Below, piece by piece: positions 5,617 to 6,716 of a stretch of DNA of 6,716 nucleotides. Position 1 is the stretch's first letter. The number at the start of each line of letters is the position of its first letter. The stretch spans positions 1 through 6,716 of the forward strand of contig JALORV010000175.1 of assembly GCA_025458735.1 (NCBI GenBank). Direction: 5' to 3'. The notes under the pieces were generated by a model, which had not been told where the DNA came from, searched no databases, and was given only the letters and a program-made list of their open reading frames with translations. The DNA comes from Burkholderiaceae bacterium (GTDB taxonomy: Bacteria > Pseudomonadota > Gammaproteobacteria > Burkholderiales > Burkholderiaceae). Made by a program: the position numbers and the translations under genes.

Positions 5617-6716
5617 TGCGCGCACTCGTCGATCGACTCGCCGCGCGGCGGCCACGCCGGCGCCCGGTGGTGGAGGCCGGTGGCGCCGTCATGGCGCTGG
5701 CCGGGCTGGGCGGCGCCGCGCGGGGCGGCTTGCAGCGGGATGCGCTGCCGGCGGTCGACCGCGCCCTGATCGGGGTGGTGCTCGCGCTGATCCTGCTCGG
5801 CACCGTGATGGTTTACTCGGCCTCCATCTCGCTTGCCGACTCGCCCCGCTTCAACGTCGCGCCGACGCACTTCCTGCTGCGGCACCTGCTGGCGCTGGGC
5901 ATCGCCTTCTGTGCCGCCGCCATCGCCTTCCAGGTGCCGATGGCGACCTGGCAGCGGCTGGCGCCATATCTGTTCGTTGGCGCCTTCGCGCTGCTGGTGC
6001 TGGTGCTGATCCCGGGCGTCGGCAAGGGCGTCAACGGTGCCAAGCGCTGGATTCCGCTCGGGCTGCTGAACCTGCAGCCCTCGGAACTGATGAAGGTGGC
6101 CTGCGTGCTGTATGCGGCCAACTTCACCGTGCGCAAGCAGGACTATATGCACCACTTCGGCAAGGGCTTCATGCCGATGGCGATCGTGATGGGTGCCATC
6201 GGCGTGCTGCTGCTGTTGCAGCCGGATCTCGGTGCCTTCGGCGTGATCGTCGCCATCAGCATGGGCATCCTGTTTCTCGGCGGCGTCAACGGCCGGCTGT
6301 TCGCGGCGATCACGGTCGTGCTGGCGCTGGCCTTCGCCGCGGTGATCTGGCTGTCGCCATGGAGGCGCGAGCGCATCTTTGCCTATCTCGATCCGTGGTC
6401 GGAAGCCAATGCGCTGGGCAAGGCCTATCAGCTGTCGCACTCGCTGATCGCCTTCGGGCGCGGCGAGTGGTTCGGCGTCGGCCTCGGCGGCAGCGTCGAG
6501 AAGCTGCACTACCTGCCGGAGGCCCACACCGACTTCATCCTCGCGGTGCTCGGCGAGGAACTCGGCCTGGTCGGCGTGCTGACGGTCGTCGTGCTGTTCT
6601 ACTGGCTGGTCAAGCGGGCCTTCGAGATCGGTCGCCAGGCGATCGCACTCGAGCGGACCTTCGCCGGCCTGGTGGCGCAGGGCGTCGGGCTGTGGATCGG
6701 CGTGCAGGCCTTCATC
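5610..6716 (+). CDS. ftsW: Septal peptidoglycan glycosyltransferase FtsW (SEDS family), cut by window end
   Basis: Polytopic inner-membrane SEDS protein that polymerises lipid II into glycan strands at the division septum, working with FtsI. The frame stays open for 369 codons to the window edge. E. coli FtsW has 414 residues, so the last helices are outside. A basic cytoplasmic N-terminus (about 1-48, rich in Arg) precedes the first helix ([24 protein letters not shown], split here only by naming; about 49-72). Then follow [24 protein letters not shown] (PSELMK 157-162), [10 protein letters not shown], the [23 protein letters not shown] loop, and PEAHTDF (303-309). D308 in that last motif aligns with the catalytic aspartate of SEDS polymerases. 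[15 protein letters not shown] favours FtsW over RodA, as does the dcw location. ATG 5610 is chosen for its GGAGG; ATG 5616 would remove two residues. No separate promoter is seen and it overlaps murD. Confidence 0.94.
   Translation, partial: MLMRALVDRLAARRPRRRPVVEAGGAVMALAGLGGAARGGLQRDALPAVDRALIGVVLALILLGTVMVYSASISLADSPRFNVAPTHFLLRHLLALGIAFCAAAIAFQVPMATWQRLAPYLFVGAFALLVLVLIPGVGKGVNGAKRWIPLGLLNLQPSELMKVACVLYAANFTVRKQDYMHHFGKGFMPMAIVMGAIGVLLLLQPDLGAFGVIVAISMGILFLGGVNGRLFAAITVVLALAFAAVIWLSPWRRERIFAYLDPWSEANALGKAYQLSHSLIAFGRGEWFGVGLGGSVEKLHYLPEAHTDFILAVLGEELGLVGVLTVVVLFYWLVKRAFEIGRQAIALERTFAGLVAQGVGLWIGVQAFI

Noticed and set aside
2764..5655. Very long open frame (963 codons) on the minus strand across mraY, the repeat and murD
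   Set aside because: It is antisense to well-recognised genes, low in complexity and rich in Arg, Gln and His, as expected for a stop-poor shadow frame in GC-rich DNA. No family motif is visible.

Overview
The window is a stretch of a division and cell wall (dcw) cluster, all on the + strand, in the order murE - murF - mraY - [tandem repeat] - murD - ftsW. It is very GC-rich. The MraY, MurF, MurD and FtsW sequences look betaproteobacterial (Burkholderiales/Rhodocyclales type). Examples are a MraY that starts [19 protein letters not shown], the Mur[10 protein letters not shown] segment, and the FtsW segments [13 protein letters not shown] and [10 protein letters not shown]. MurE carries the DNPR signature of meso-diaminopimelate-adding enzymes, which fits a Gram-negative proteobacterium. 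Taxonomy is inferred from remembered family sequences, not from a search.

Layout: murE (3-1535) is complete apart from its unseen upstream region. murF (1544-2926) follows after 8 nt, or overlaps murE if a GTG start at 1532 is used. mraY (2926-3936) overlaps the murF stop by 1 nt. A 63-bp tandem repeat (3949-4120, about 2.7 copies) separates mraY from murD. murD (4132-5616) and ftsW (5610 to the window edge) overlap by 7 nt and ftsW is cut off by the window. No stretch over 300 bases lacks a gene. I see no promoter, terminator, tRNA or mobile-element gene, so this looks like the middle of one polycistronic unit.

The genes act in sequence on one pathway. MurD, MurE and MurF build the stem peptide on UDP-MurNAc. 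MraY transfers the finished phospho-MurNAc-pentapeptide to undecaprenyl phosphate to give lipid I. FtsW is the septal glycan polymerase that uses lipid II.

Two things are out of the ordinary, within about 30 bp of each other. First, mraY lacks its conserved 3' section (expected MAPxHHH motif and last membrane helix). The normal last eight codons ([12 protein letters not shown]) are still present but in another frame, so about 130-150 nt appear to be missing at a short junction near 3916-3921. MraY is essential, so this is either an assembly or sequencing deletion or a true lesion needing a second copy. Second, the 63-bp repeat just downstream contains an imperfect 31-bp dyad in each full copy. 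It is also in frame as a 63-codon ORF of a 21-residue repeat with no acidic residues, joined by ATGA start/stop overlaps to the relic mraY stop on one side and to murD on the other. I found no clear new enzymatic or defence system; these two anomalies are what deserve checking.
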